This document shows positions 31,634-38,776 of a DNA stretch of 38,776 nt, piece by piece. Position numbers and translations under genes: made by a program. Under the pieces are notes generated by a model. The model did not search any database, was not told where the DNA came from, and saw only the letters and a program-made list of their open reading frames with translations. The stretch lies in assembly GCA_012797735.1 (NCBI GenBank), contig JAAZOP010000036.1, forward strand, positions 1 through 38,776, given 5' to 3'. Position 1 is the first letter of the stretch. The number at the start of each line of letters is the position of its first letter. This stretch comes from Myxococcales bacterium. GTDB taxonomy: Bacteria; Myxococcota_A; Polyangia; DRWM01; JAAZOP01.

Positions 31634-31980
31634 CGCAACGCTCCTTTCCGGACCAGGTACAGGAGGGCCACGCCGAGCACCGCGAGGAACAGCAGCATCG
31701 CGAACAGGCCGCGCCGGCCGAGTTCCCCGAAGGCGGCAGCCCACGGATACAGGAACGCCAACTCGACGTCGAACACCACCAGCAGGATCGCCGTGACGAA
31801 GAACTTCGCCGACAGCCGGATGCCGCCCGTGCCGGTCGTCTCCGACCCGCACTCGTACGGGATCAGCTTCTCGCGCGTCGGGTTCTTCGGGCCGGTGAAG
31901 TGCCCGAGCATCCAGACCGCCACGGCCAGGAAGAGGCCGAAGGCGAGCGCCAGCAGGATCGGGAAATAGGCCGTTGCCAT
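31621..31980 (-). CDS. nuoA: Complex I membrane subunit NuoA
   Basis: 119 residues with three membrane helices (YFPILLALAFGLFLAVAVWML; FVTAILLVVFDVELAFLYPW; LFAMLLFLAVLGVALLYL). Conserved parts are EKLIPYECGSE and VFDVELAFLYPWA. NuoA lies beside NuoH at the junction of the arms. GGGAGGAA precedes the ATG at 31980. It is the first gene of the leftward nuoABCDGHI operon. Confidence 0.95.
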   Translation of the reverse strand: MATAYFPILLALAFGLFLAVAVWMLGHFTGPKNPTREKLIPYECGSETTGTGGIRLSAKFFVTAILLVVFDVELAFLYPWAAAFGELGRRGLFAMLLFLAVLGVALLYLVRKGALRWEE

Positions 31981-32057
31981 GCAGGGTTCCTCCCGCCACC
32001 CGGGTCCGGGACGGGGGCTGCGGACCGCCGCTCCCCCAGAATCCCGATCTTCCGGGG

Positions 32058-32086
32058 TTGATACGGGAAGCCCCCGGGGAAGTCAA
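32058..32086 (-). promoter_or_regulatory. Promoter of the nuo operon
   Basis: The minus strand reads TTGACT (32086-32081), 17 bases, TATCAA (32063-32058). This is the best sigma-70-like promoter in the window (5/6 and 4/6). Transcription would start near 32051, about 70 bases before nuoA. The gap to the divergent transporter gene is 229 bp. Confidence 0.6.
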
Positions 32087-32151
32087 CGGCTCTCGGCCGG
32101 ATCGGCCGGCGGGGTCCCGGAACGCGGAGAGCGACGCTCCCGATTCCCTCG

Positions 32152-32181
32152 TTGCGGCCTTCCCAGCAGTCGGGCTAGGTT
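32152..32181 (+). promoter_or_regulatory. Putative promoter of the organophosphate transporter
   Basis: TTGCGG (32152-32157) and TAGGTT (32176-32181) are 18 bases apart and about 30 bases before the ATG at 32210. Both boxes are moderate matches. Confidence 0.35.
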
Positions 32182-32209
32182 GCCGTCCCGGCGGAGGGGA
32201 CGGCGCAGG

Positions 32210-33541
32210 ATGGGCGCAGGAGAAGCGGTTCGCCGGTTCTATCGTCCCGCGGCGGCGGCCGAGCCGATCGCCGACCCGGAGCGGGTGCGCGCGGAGTGGA
32301 TCCGCTGGCGCGCGCGGATGTTCTTCGGCTTCTTCGTCGGCTACGCGGTGCTCTACTTCTGCCGCAAGAACATCTCGACCGCCCTCCCCGTGATGGCCGG
32401 CGACCTCGGGTACTCCAACACCGCCCTCGGCGTCATCGGCTCCACGCTCTACGTCACCTACGGCCTGGGCAAGTTCGTCAACGGCGTGCTGGCCGACCGG
32501 GCCAACGTGCGCGCGTTCCTCGCCACGGCGCTGGTCGTCTCGGGCGTCTGCAATCTCGTTTTCGGCTCCCTGTCCGCGTTGTGGGCGCTGTCGTTCGCCT
32601 GGGGCGCCAACGGCTGGTTCCAATCGATGGGCTTTCCGCCGATCGCGCGCGGGATGACGTTGTGGTTCCCGCCGGCGGGCAAGGCGACGCGCTGGGCGTT
32701 GTGGACCTGCTCGCACCAGGCAGGGACGGCGGCGGTGATGGCGTTCACCGCCTGGATCCTCGGCTGGGGCGGGTGGCGCTGGTGCTTCCGTCTGCCCGGC
32801 CTGATCTGCATCGGGCTGGGCCTGGCGCTGTGGTTCGTGATGCGCGACACGCCGGCCTCCTGCGGCCTCCCGCCGCTCGACCCGTTCCCCGACCGGAAGC
32901 GCGAGCCGGCGGAGGACGAGGCCGACTACCGGGCGACGTTCGTGCGGCTCGTGCTGCGGAACCGCAACGTCTGGGTGATCGGCTTCGCCGACCTGTTCGC
33001 CTACGTCGTGCGTTTCGGCTCGTTGGATTGGGTGCCGAAGTTCCTCAAGGAGGCGCGGGGCTACGAGGCGGGAGCGGCGGGCTTCTCGAGCGCGATCATG
33101 CCGTTGTTCGGGGTGGCCGGCGTGCTGCTGGCGGGTTTCGTCGCCGACCGGGTGTTTCGCGGACGGTATCGGGCGGTCAACGCCATCGCCTTCGCGGTGC
33201 TGGGACTGGCGCTGCTCGGCTTCTGGGGCATCGGGCCCGGCCACCCGCTGCTCGACCTGGCGTTGATGGCGGCGGTCGGGTTCCTGGTCGAGGTGCCGCA
33301 GTCGATCCTGGGCGCCGTCGCCGCGGTCGACGCCGGCGGCTCGGCCCGCATCGCCTCGGCCTCCGTCGGGCTGGTGGGCATCCTGGCCTACATCGGCGCG
33401 ACCGGCTCGGCCGTGGGCACCGGTTCGTTCGTCGATGCGTTCGGCTGGGACGGGGCGTTCTACCTCTGGATCGGCTGCGCCGCGGCCGGCCTGCTCCTGT
33501 GCCTGCTCGTCTGGAAGGAACCGCCGGTGCGGGGCGTCTGA
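32210..33541 (+). CDS. OPA-family organophosphate:phosphate antiporter (GlpT/UhpT-like)
   Basis: 443 residues with about twelve helices. The sequence matches the organophosphate antiporter branch of the MFS: YFCRKNISTALPVM, LYVTYGLGKFVNGVLADR, GANGWFQSMGFPPIARGM and WTCSHQAGTAAVMAF correspond to the RKN, GxxKF and GWFQGMGWPP motifs of GlpT/UhpT. Substrate is likely glycerol-3-phosphate or a sugar phosphate; which one cannot be told. The chosen ATG follows GGAGG. An acyltransferase gene starts 27 bp downstream, so glycerol-3-phosphate would make sense as substrate (inference). Confidence 0.92.
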   Translation: MGAGEAVRRFYRPAAAAEPIADPERVRAEWIRWRARMFFGFFVGYAVLYFCRKNISTALPVMAGDLGYSNTALGVIGSTLYVTYGLGKFVNGVLADRANVRAFLATALVVSGVCNLVFGSLSALWALSFAWGANGWFQSMGFPPIARGMTLWFPPAGKATRWALWTCSHQAGTAAVMAFTAWILGWGGWRWCFRLPGLICIGLGLALWFVMRDTPASCGLPPLDPFPDRKREPAEDEADYRATFVRLVLRNRNVWVIGFADLFAYVVRFGSLDWVPKFLKEARGYEAGAAGFSSAIMPLFGVAGVLLAGFVADRVFRGRYRAVNAIAFAVLGLALLGFWGIGPGHPLLDLALMAAVGFLVEVPQSILGAVAAVDAGGSARIASASVGLVGILAYIGATGSAVGTGSFVDAFGWDGAFYLWIGCAAAGLLLCLLVWKEPPVRGV

Positions 33542-33568
33542 GCCCGGGTTCCGGCAGGATCGGTTGTG

Positions 33569-34336
33569 ATGGGGCTGTTCGACGACACGGACGGGTTGAT
33601 CGGAGGCGCGAAGGTCGCGGCCGGGTGGGGCATCCTCGCCCTGGACACCACGGCGCTCGGCGTTGCCGCCATTGCGCTCTCGGCGTTGCCGGGGGGTTCG
33701 GAACGCGCCTACGCCGTCGGCCGGTTCTGGAGCCTGCTCAACCTGCGCATCCTGGGGGCCGAGTTGCGCGTGCACGGCCGCGAGCGCCTGGTTCCGGGCC
33801 GGCCCTACGTCGTGATGGCGAACCACCAGAGCCACCTCGACACGTGGGCGGTGATCGCCGCGCTGCCGATGCGGCTGAGCTACGTGATGAAGCAGGAGCT
33901 GCGATCGATCCCGATCTTCGGCTACGGTTGCGAGCGCCTCGGGATGGTCTACGTCGAGCGGGGGAACCGGGAGTCGGCGCGGCGATCGATGGCCGAGGCG
34001 GCGCGCAAGGTCGCCGCGGGCACTTCGGTCGTGTTCTACCCCGAGGGGACGCGCAGCCGGGACGGGCGCCTCGGGACCTTCAAGACCGGCGGCTTCCGCC
34101 TCGCGCTCGAGGCCGGCGTCCCGATCCTGCCGCTGTCGATCGCCGGGACGCGCGCGCTGTTTCCGGCCGACGACTGGCGCTTCCGTGCGGGCCGGATTGA
34201 CGTCACGATCGGTGAGCCGATTCCCTGCGCGGGACGGCCGGCCGCGGACCTCGAGCGGCTCGTCGCGCAGACGCGTGCCGCGATTCTCGCCGCCCTGCCG
34301 CCGGAGCACCGGCCGCACGGCGCCGGGCGAGGCTGA
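33569..34336 (+). CDS. PlsC-type 1-acyl-glycerol-3-phosphate acyltransferase
   Basis: 255 residues. One N-terminal hydrophobic segment precedes the acyltransferase domain, which has the catalytic NHQSHLD (HX4D), the FYPEGTRS substrate motif and VPILPLSIAGT. Such enzymes add the second acyl chain to make phosphatidic acid at the inner membrane. ATG at 33569 is chosen with GGAT upstream; a GTG one codon earlier is equally possible. It is probably co-transcribed with the transporter before it. Confidence 0.92.
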   Translation: MGLFDDTDGLIGGAKVAAGWGILALDTTALGVAAIALSALPGGSERAYAVGRFWSLLNLRILGAELRVHGRERLVPGRPYVVMANHQSHLDTWAVIAALPMRLSYVMKQELRSIPIFGYGCERLGMVYVERGNRESARRSMAEAARKVAAGTSVVFYPEGTRSRDGRLGTFKTGGFRLALEAGVPILPLSIAGTRALFPADDWRFRAGRIDVTIGEPIPCAGRPAADLERLVAQTRAAILAALPPEHRPHGAGRG

Positions 34337-34367
34337 CGCTTCGGGCCGACGGGACGGCCGGCGCCGC

Positions 34368-34396
34368 TTGATCGCCCGGCGCGGCGATGGTAGCAG
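34368..34396 (+). promoter_or_regulatory. Possible promoter of the PanE-type gene (leaderless)
   Basis: TTGATC (34368-34373) and TAGCAG (34391-34396) are 17 bases apart. The expected transcription start falls on or next to the ATG at 34403, which has no ribosome site. The match is weak. Confidence 0.25.
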
Positions 34397-34402
34397 CGGC
34401 GC

Positions 34403-35371
34403 ATGCGGATCGCGATCATCGGTCCGGGAGCCGTCGGTTGCACGCTCGGCGCGTACCTCTCGCGGGCGGGGCGGGAGGTGGTGTTCCTGGCGCCGGACGA
34501 GGCGGAGGCGGAGCGGCTGGCGCGCCGCGGCCTCGACGTGGAGGGCGTGCGCGGGTCGTTCCACGTTCCGGCGGCGGCGACATGCGATGCCTCCCGGGTC
34601 GGTCCCGTCGAACTGGCGATCGTCGCGACGAAGGCCTACGACACGGCGCAGGCGATGTGGCAGCACGCGGCGGTGGTGGGGCCGGCGACGATGGTCGCGA
34701 CGTTCCAGAACGGGCTGGGCAACGTGGAGGCGATCGGCGGCGTGGTTGGCCCCGCCCGAGTGCTCGGCGGCACCACCGCCCTCGGCGCCAACCTGCTCGG
34801 GCCCGGCCGCGTGCATCACGCGGGGGAGGGCGACACGTTCGTCGGCGAACCGTCGGGCGGGATCTCCGGCCGCGCCGAGCACGTGGCGCGGGTGCTGACC
34901 GAGGCCGGGATCCCGACCGCGGCCGTGCCCGACGTGACGGTGCGGATCTGGGCCAAGCTGGCGATCAACGCGGGAATCAACGCGCTGACCGCCCTGCTGC
35001 GGGTGCGCAACGGCGTCCTGGCGCGGCATCCCGAGACGCTGGCGCTGCTCGAGTCGGCGGTGCGCGAGACGGCGGCGGTGGCGCGGGCGCGCGGGATCCC
35101 GCTGGAGGCGGAGATGCTGGTCGAGCGGGCTCGCGAGGTGGCGCGGCGCACGGCCGACAACGTCTCGAGCATGCTGGCCGACGTGTTGGCCGGCCGGCGC
35201 ACCGAGATCGCCGAGATCAACGGCGCGGTCGCTGTCGCGGCCCGCGAAACGGGCGTCCCGGCGCCCGTCAACGAGGCGCTGGCGGTGTTGGTGTGCGCCG
35301 CAGAGGCGACCCGCGCCGAACGCATCGAATCCCCCGGGCCGCCGGCCGGCGCCGGCGGCCCCGCCGGCTAG
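34403..35371 (+). CDS. panE: 2-dehydropantoate 2-reductase (PanE/ApbA family)
   Basis: 322 residues. It starts with an NADP-binding loop (IIGPGAVG), has ELAIVATKAYDT with the conserved Lys, TFQNGLGN, and the C-terminal domain IWAKLAINAGINALTALL. The family reduces ketopantoate to pantoate on the way to coenzyme A, but some members act on other keto acids, so the gene symbol is by family. No Shine-Dalgarno sequence is seen. It stands alone between the acyltransferase and the Trm112-like operon. Confidence 0.9.
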   Translation: MRIAIIGPGAVGCTLGAYLSRAGREVVFLAPDEAEAERLARRGLDVEGVRGSFHVPAAATCDASRVGPVELAIVATKAYDTAQAMWQHAAVVGPATMVATFQNGLGNVEAIGGVVGPARVLGGTTALGANLLGPGRVHHAGEGDTFVGEPSGGISGRAEHVARVLTEAGIPTAAVPDVTVRIWAKLAINAGINALTALLRVRNGVLARHPETLALLESAVRETAAVARARGIPLEAEMLVERAREVARRTADNVSSMLADVLAGRRTEIAEINGAVAVAARETGVPAPVNEALAVLVCAAEATRAERIESPGPPAGAGGPAG

Positions 35372-35448
35372 ATCGGCGCGCAGGAACTCTCCGTGGCCGC
35401 CGGAGACGTCGCCGGAAGGACGCGGCGGCTTGCCGGGGGCGGGAGGTT

Positions 35449-35470
35449 GGCGGTGGGTCCGACAACCGCC
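35449..35470 (+). terminator. Terminator-like hairpin after the PanE-type gene
   Basis: GGCGGT and ACCGCC pair across a 10-base loop and are followed by TTGTT, giving a weak terminator shape. The rest of the 147-bp gap holds only the next promoter. Confidence 0.35.
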
Positions 35471-35498
35471 TTGTTCCGGAGGGCGCAGGCGATATACT
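35471..35498 (+). promoter_or_regulatory. Putative promoter of the Trm112-RR-lnt-rnc operon
   Basis: TTGTTC (35471-35476) and TATACT (35493-35498) are 16 bases apart; the -10 box matches five of six bases. The ATG at 35519 follows closely, leaving room for GGAGGAG. Confidence 0.45.
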
Positions 35499-35518
35499 GG
35501 CGCCGGAGGAGCGAAGCG

Positions 35519-35746
35519 ATGGCGCTGGACTGGCCCGAGGAACTCCTGGCGATCCTGGCGTGCCCGAAGTGCAAGGGCGGGTTGGACCGGCTGGCCGAGC
35601 CGGAAGGGTTCGGCTGCCGGAACTGCGGCCTGTTCTACGCGGTCAGCGACGGGATCCCGAACTTCCTGGTCGAGGAGGCGGTTCCGTGGGATCCGGCGAC
35701 GAGGCGCGGGAGTGCGGGCGGGGCCGCGCCGGCGCGGCCGCGGTGA
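35519..35746 (+). CDS. Trm112-like zinc-ribbon protein
   Basis: 75 residues. LLAILACPKCKGGL and FGCRNCGLFYAV give two CxxC pairs of a zinc ribbon, followed by SDGIPNFL, the hallmark of Trm112/YcaR proteins. In eukaryotes and archaea Trm112 activates several methyltransferases; the bacterial role is less clear, and no methyltransferase is adjacent here. The C-terminal ~20 residues are low-complexity. GGAGGAG precedes the ATG. It is first in a likely operon with the response regulator 13 bp downstream. Confidence 0.88.
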   Translation: MALDWPEELLAILACPKCKGGLDRLAEPEGFGCRNCGLFYAVSDGIPNFLVEEAVPWDPATRRGSAGGAAPARPR

Positions 35747-35759
35747 GGGAGGGTGCGCG

Positions 35760-36134
35760 ATGGCAGGGCCGCGGATCCTGGTGGTCGAGGACGATCCGGA
35801 CATCCAGCGCATCGTGACCACGGTGTTGTCGAAGGAGTACGAGGTCCGGACGGCGAACGACGGGCTGGAAGGGCTGATGGCGATCGAGCAGGGCTTCAAG
35901 CCCGAACTGGTGATCGCGGACATCATGATGCCCCGGCTCGACGGGATGGCCTTCGTCAAGGCGCTCAAGGGACACCGCGACACCAACCGGATTCCGGTGA
36001 TGTTCCTCACGGCGAAGAGCGCTCCGCGCGAAGTGGTCGAGGGGATCAACCTCGGGGCGCGCTACTACCTGACGAAGCCGTTCAAGGTGGACGAACTGCT
36101 GCAGAAGGTCCACCGGCTGTTGCCGCTCAAGTGA
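35760..36134 (+). CDS. Single-domain response regulator
   Basis: 124 residues, receiver only. It has the acidic pair in VEDD, phosphoacceptor Asp54 in VIADIMMP, Thr84 and Lys106 (LTKPF). With no output domain it probably acts by protein contact or as a phosphate relay, for example with the hybrid kinase in this window (inference). It lies between the Trm112-like gene and lnt. Confidence 0.92.
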   Translation: MAGPRILVVEDDPDIQRIVTTVLSKEYEVRTANDGLEGLMAIEQGFKPELVIADIMMPRLDGMAFVKALKGHRDTNRIPVMFLTAKSAPREVVEGINLGARYYLTKPFKVDELLQKVHRLLPLK

Positions 36135-36158
36135 TCGCGTTCGGCGGATGAGACGGGG

Positions 36159-37772
36159 ATGAAGCGTCGCAGGCTCGCCGACTACGCTCCCGTGGCGTCG
36201 CTCGTGGGGCTGGCGGTGTCGTCGGGCGCGCTGTACTTCCTCGGCTTCGCCGGCTTCAACCAGTGGTATCTCGCGTTCTTCGCCTACGTGCCGTTCGCCG
36301 AGTTCGTGCGCCGGGCCGGGAGCGGCAAGGCCGCGTTCTGGACCGGGTGGCTGATGGGTCTGGTGACCCATCTCGGCGGCTACTACTGGATTCCGGCGAC
36401 GATCGAGCGGTTCGGCGGATTCCCCTGGCCCCTGGCGTTGCTCTTCGACGTGCTGCTCTGCTCGTGGGGCGGCCTGTCGTTCGGCCTGCTGGCCTGGGGC
36501 CTCAAGCGCTGGTGGATGGCCGGCGGACGCCCGTTCCCCTCGCTGATCGCCGGCGTCGTCTTCATCGAGTTCGCCTACCCGCTGCTCTTCCCGTCGTACC
36601 TCGCGAACTCGTTCTGGCAGCTCCCGGTGTTCCTGCAGGTCGCCGAGATCGGCGGCCCGCTGCTGCTCTCCGCGGTCGTGGTCTCGGTCGCGACGGCTCT
36701 GTACCTGCTGCTCCGCTGGCGCCCGGGCGGCGAGAAGTTCCCCCGCATCCCCGTGCTCGTCGCGGCGGCCGCCCTGGCTGCGACGCTCGCCTACGGCGCG
36801 CTGCGCATCGAGCAGGTCGATGCCGGCCAGCGGGAGGCGGAGCCGTTGCGGGTCGGCATCGTGCAGGTCAACATGGGGACCTACCAGAAGCACGAGGAGC
36901 CGGAGGAGGGGCACCGGCGCCACGTCGCCGACTCGCTGGCGTTGCAGGCGGCGGGGGTGGACCTGATCGTGTGGCCCGAGTCGGCGTACCTGTACACCGT
37001 GCCGTGGGAACCCGGCTCGGACCTCTCCGAATACGTGACGCGGCGGGCGGACGTGGCGGGAGAGATCCGCACCCCGCTCCTGTTCGGCGCCCCGCGGATC
37101 GACCGCAGCGGCGGGGGCCGCCCGCGCCTGTACAACTCCGCCCTGCTGCTCGACGCGAGCGGCAAGGTCCTCGGCAGCACCGACAAGACCTACCTGCTCG
37201 CGTTCGGCGAGTACCTGCCGTTCGGCGAGACGTTCCCCTGGCTGTACGATCTGTCGCCGCACTCCGGCCGCTTCACGCCGGGCACGCGACTCGAGGCGCT
37301 GCCGTTCGGCGGATACCGGGTCGGCGCGCTGATCTGCTACGAGGACGTCCTGCCGGGGTTCACGCGCAAGCTGGTGAACGCCACGCGCCCGAACCTGCTG
37401 GTCAACCTCACGAACGACGCGTGGTTCGGCGCGACGACAGAGCCGGAGATCCACCTGGCCCTGTCGGTGTTCCGTGCCGTCGAACACCGGCGCTGGCTGG
37501 TCCGCGCGACGAACTCGGGCATCTCCGCCGTCGTCGACCCGGTGGGCCGCATCGTCGCGCGCAGCGGGCAGATGACCCGTGAGACGGTCCGCGCGACCGT
37601 GCGCTGGCAGTCCGGCCAGACGCTGTACGGTTTCGCCGGCGATTGGATCGGCTGGCTGTCCACGGCCGCGGTCGCCTGGGCGTTCTTCCGCCTGTGGCGC
37701 CACGGCCACCTGCGGCTGCGCTGGCGCCGCGCGAAACCGCTGCCCGGCACCAGGGTCAAGGGCGGGAGATAG
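36159..37772 (+). CDS. lnt: Apolipoprotein N-acyltransferase Lnt
   Basis: 537 residues. The N-terminal ~210 residues hold six or so membrane helices; a nitrilase-type periplasmic domain follows, and a last helix ends the protein. The triad is visible as Glu274 (VWPESA), Lys343 (TDKTYLLAFGEYLPFGE) and Cys393 (LICYED). Lnt adds the third acyl chain to lipoproteins; substrates in this window include the Cys-rich lipoprotein. It starts 24 bp after the response regulator and ends 30 bp before rnc. Confidence 0.95.
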   Translation: MKRRRLADYAPVASLVGLAVSSGALYFLGFAGFNQWYLAFFAYVPFAEFVRRAGSGKAAFWTGWLMGLVTHLGGYYWIPATIERFGGFPWPLALLFDVLLCSWGGLSFGLLAWGLKRWWMAGGRPFPSLIAGVVFIEFAYPLLFPSYLANSFWQLPVFLQVAEIGGPLLLSAVVVSVATALYLLLRWRPGGEKFPRIPVLVAAAALAATLAYGALRIEQVDAGQREAEPLRVGIVQVNMGTYQKHEEPEEGHRRHVADSLALQAAGVDLIVWPESAYLYTVPWEPGSDLSEYVTRRADVAGEIRTPLLFGAPRIDRSGGGRPRLYNSALLLDASGKVLGSTDKTYLLAFGEYLPFGETFPWLYDLSPHSGRFTPGTRLEALPFGGYRVGALICYEDVLPGFTRKLVNATRPNLLVNLTNDAWFGATTEPEIHLALSVFRAVEHRRWLVRATNSGISAVVDPVGRIVARSGQMTRETVRATVRWQSGQTLYGFAGDWIGWLSTAAVAWAFFRLWRHGHLRLRWRRAKPLPGTRVKGGR

Positions 37773-37802
37773 GCGCGGCGCGGCCGCGCGGGGACGGACG
37801 AG

Positions 37803-38537
37803 ATGGTGGAAAGAACGCGGTTGGACCTCGGCTACGAGTTCCGCGACCCCTCGCTGCTGCAGCGGGCGCTGACGCACGCGAGCTACGTCAACGAGTCGAG
37901 CGAGCCGCTGCAGAGCAACGAGGTGCTGGAGTACCTCGGCGACGCCGTGCTCGACATGCTCGTCGCCGAAGCGCTCGTGGCCTGCATGGCCGAGGCGGGA
38001 GAGGGGACCCTCACGCGGCTCCGCGCGATGCTGGTCGCCGAGGCGGGCCTGGCCCAGGTCGCCCAGGAAATCGGCCTCGGAGAACACCTGCGCCTCGGAC
38101 GGGGCGAAGAGGCCCAGGGCGGTCGCGAACGCCCCGGCCTCCTCGCCGACGCGCTCGAGGCGGTGATCGGCGCGGCGTACACCGACGGCGGCCTGGAGGC
38201 CGCCCGCACCGTGGTGAACCGGCTGTTCGGCCCGCGCCTGGCGCAGGCCGCCGCCACCGCCGGCATCGACCCCAAGAGCCGGCTGCAGGCGGTGGTCCAG
38301 GCGCACCGGCACCTCACACCGAGCTACCGGCTCCGCCGGGCCTGGGGCCCGGACCACGACCGGCAGTTCGAGGTCGAATGCCTGGTCGGGGACGACGTGG
38401 TGGGCACCGGTCGCGGACGCAGCAAGAAGGAGGCGACGATGGCCGCCGCCGCCGCCGCGCTGGAAAAGGCCGCGCCCCCTCTCGACGCGGAGCCGCCTCC
38501 GCGCCGCAAGGAACCCGCCGGAGGCGGAAAGCCGTAG
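37803..38537 (+). CDS. rnc: Ribonuclease III
   Basis: 244 residues. The catalytic domain has NEVLEYLGDAVL (Glu40, Glu43, Asp47) and LADALEAVIGAAYTDGG (Asp116, Glu119), aligned with E. coli E38, E41, D45, D114 and E117. A double-stranded-RNA-binding domain spans about 158-228 (SKKEATMAAAAAAL). It cleaves double-stranded RNA, including rRNA precursors. The C-terminal ~20 residues are Pro/Lys-rich. It is the last gene of the Trm112-RR-lnt-rnc operon. Confidence 0.96.
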   Translation: MVERTRLDLGYEFRDPSLLQRALTHASYVNESSEPLQSNEVLEYLGDAVLDMLVAEALVACMAEAGEGTLTRLRAMLVAEAGLAQVAQEIGLGEHLRLGRGEEAQGGRERPGLLADALEAVIGAAYTDGGLEAARTVVNRLFGPRLAQAAATAGIDPKSRLQAVVQAHRHLTPSYRLRRAWGPDHDRQFEVECLVGDDVVGTGRGRSKKEATMAAAAAALEKAAPPLDAEPPPRRKEPAGGGKP

Positions 38538-38567
38538 GACCCGCGGGTGGTTCTCTCCCGCAGGGTC
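38538..38567. terminator. Hairpin directly after rnc
   Basis: GACCCGCGGG and CCCGCAGGGTC pair with one bulged base around a 9-base loop, starting right after the rnc stop. A T-rich loop but no T tract follows. Confidence 0.5.
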
Positions 38568-38584
38568 TGCCCGCCCGCGCCGGC

Positions 38585-38617
38585 GGCCGGACCCGCCGGG
38601 CGGCGCCGGGTCCGGCC
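38585..38617. terminator. Second, perfect hairpin between rnc and hcp
   Basis: GGCCGGACCC and GGGTCCGGCC form a perfect 10-bp stem with a 13-base loop, just beyond the end of the converging hcp gene. It probably acts as a bidirectional terminator. Confidence 0.55.
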
Positions 38618-38621
38618 CGCG

Positions 38622-38776
38622 CTACGCCGGCGTTCCCAGGATCGCCGCCAGGTCCTGCTCCGGCGTGGTGATCGGCATCACGTGGAACTTCTCCGCCAGC
38701 ACCGCGAGGGCCGCCGGCGTCACGAACGCCGGCAGCTTCGGCCCCAGACGGATGTTGCGGATCCCCAGATGCAACA
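38622..38776 (-). CDS. hcp: Hybrid-cluster protein (Hcp), C-terminal end, partial
   Basis: 51 codons and a TAG stop are visible, entering from the right edge. The peptide (LHLGIRNIRLGPKLPAF, then VTPAALAVLAEKFHVMPIT, then EQDLAAILGTPA) matches the conserved end of Hcp, formerly hydroxylamine reductase, a Fe-S-O cluster protein that reduces NO or hydroxylamine under nitrosative stress. The catalytic cluster ligands lie outside the window. Confidence 0.85.
   Translation of the reverse strand, partial: LHLGIRNIRLGPKLPAFVTPAALAVLAEKFHVMPITTPEQDLAAILGTPA

Noticed and set aside
31633-36049. Upstream extension of nuoB to a 1656-codon minus-strand frame
   Set aside because: It runs through nuoA and several well-supported plus-strand genes; NuoB similarity starts only near 31633 where a ribosome site exists.

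Overview
The window looks like a piece of a high-GC (roughly 70%) Gram-negative chromosome, most likely Myxococcota or a related former deltaproteobacterial lineage. The reasons are a strong G/C bias at third codon positions, Shine-Dalgarno starts, an outer membrane (two beta-barrel proteins, lipoproteins and Lnt), sigma-54 regulation, several histidine kinases, and secreted Cys/Asp-rich and PPC-domain proteins of the kind common in that group. The lineage is inferred from gene content only. I see no rRNA, tRNA, CRISPR array, insertion sequence or prophage. About 31 protein genes are supported, two of them partial at the window edges.

Left part (1-9400). A membrane Fe-S/CCG-domain oxidoreductase of the EMO/HdrD type (213-2369) lies downstream of a degenerate serine-recombinase-like protein (2445-2933). 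Both face left, away from an unusually AT-rich intergenic block (about 2960-3240, 45% GC by my count over 3001-3240). That block carries a good sigma-54-type promoter pointing at them. On its other side a membrane sensor kinase (3322-5232) and an NtrC-type sigma-54 activator (5252-6706) form an operon. Together these look like a self-contained redox/regulatory module. Glycogen phosphorylase (6911-9397) follows.

Middle (9500-26060). In order: a membrane PAS hybrid kinase (TTG start), an EamA exporter, a DUF202 membrane protein, a secreted S9 prolyl-oligopeptidase-like enzyme, a secreted thioredoxin-PPC protein, an ArsB/NhaD-type permease (its GTG start abuts a perfect 11-bp hairpin), the translation ATPase EttA, a POT-family peptide transporter, a translationally coupled envelope pair, and a lipoprotein with seven Cys-rich DxDxDG repeats. 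The envelope pair is a beta-barrel fused to a protease domain that has lost its catalytic His and Ser, followed by a second small barrel. An exported peptidase, a peptide importer and several envelope proteins would suit a protein-degrading lifestyle (inference).

Right part (26100-38776). A leftward complex I operon nuoABCDGHI (31980 to 26109) starts from a clear sigma-70-like promoter. It lacks nuoE, nuoF and nuoJ-N within the window. Going right are an OPA-family organophosphate transporter, a PlsC-type acyltransferase, a PanE-type reductase, and then an operon of a Trm112-like zinc protein, a single-domain response regulator, Lnt and RNase III. The last 155 bases hold the C-terminus of a hybrid-cluster protein (Hcp) on the minus strand, separated from rnc by two hairpins.

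The observations most worth following are the sigma-54/AT-rich regulatory block with its recombinase-EMO target genes, the pseudoprotease-barrel fusion, and the reduced nuo operon.
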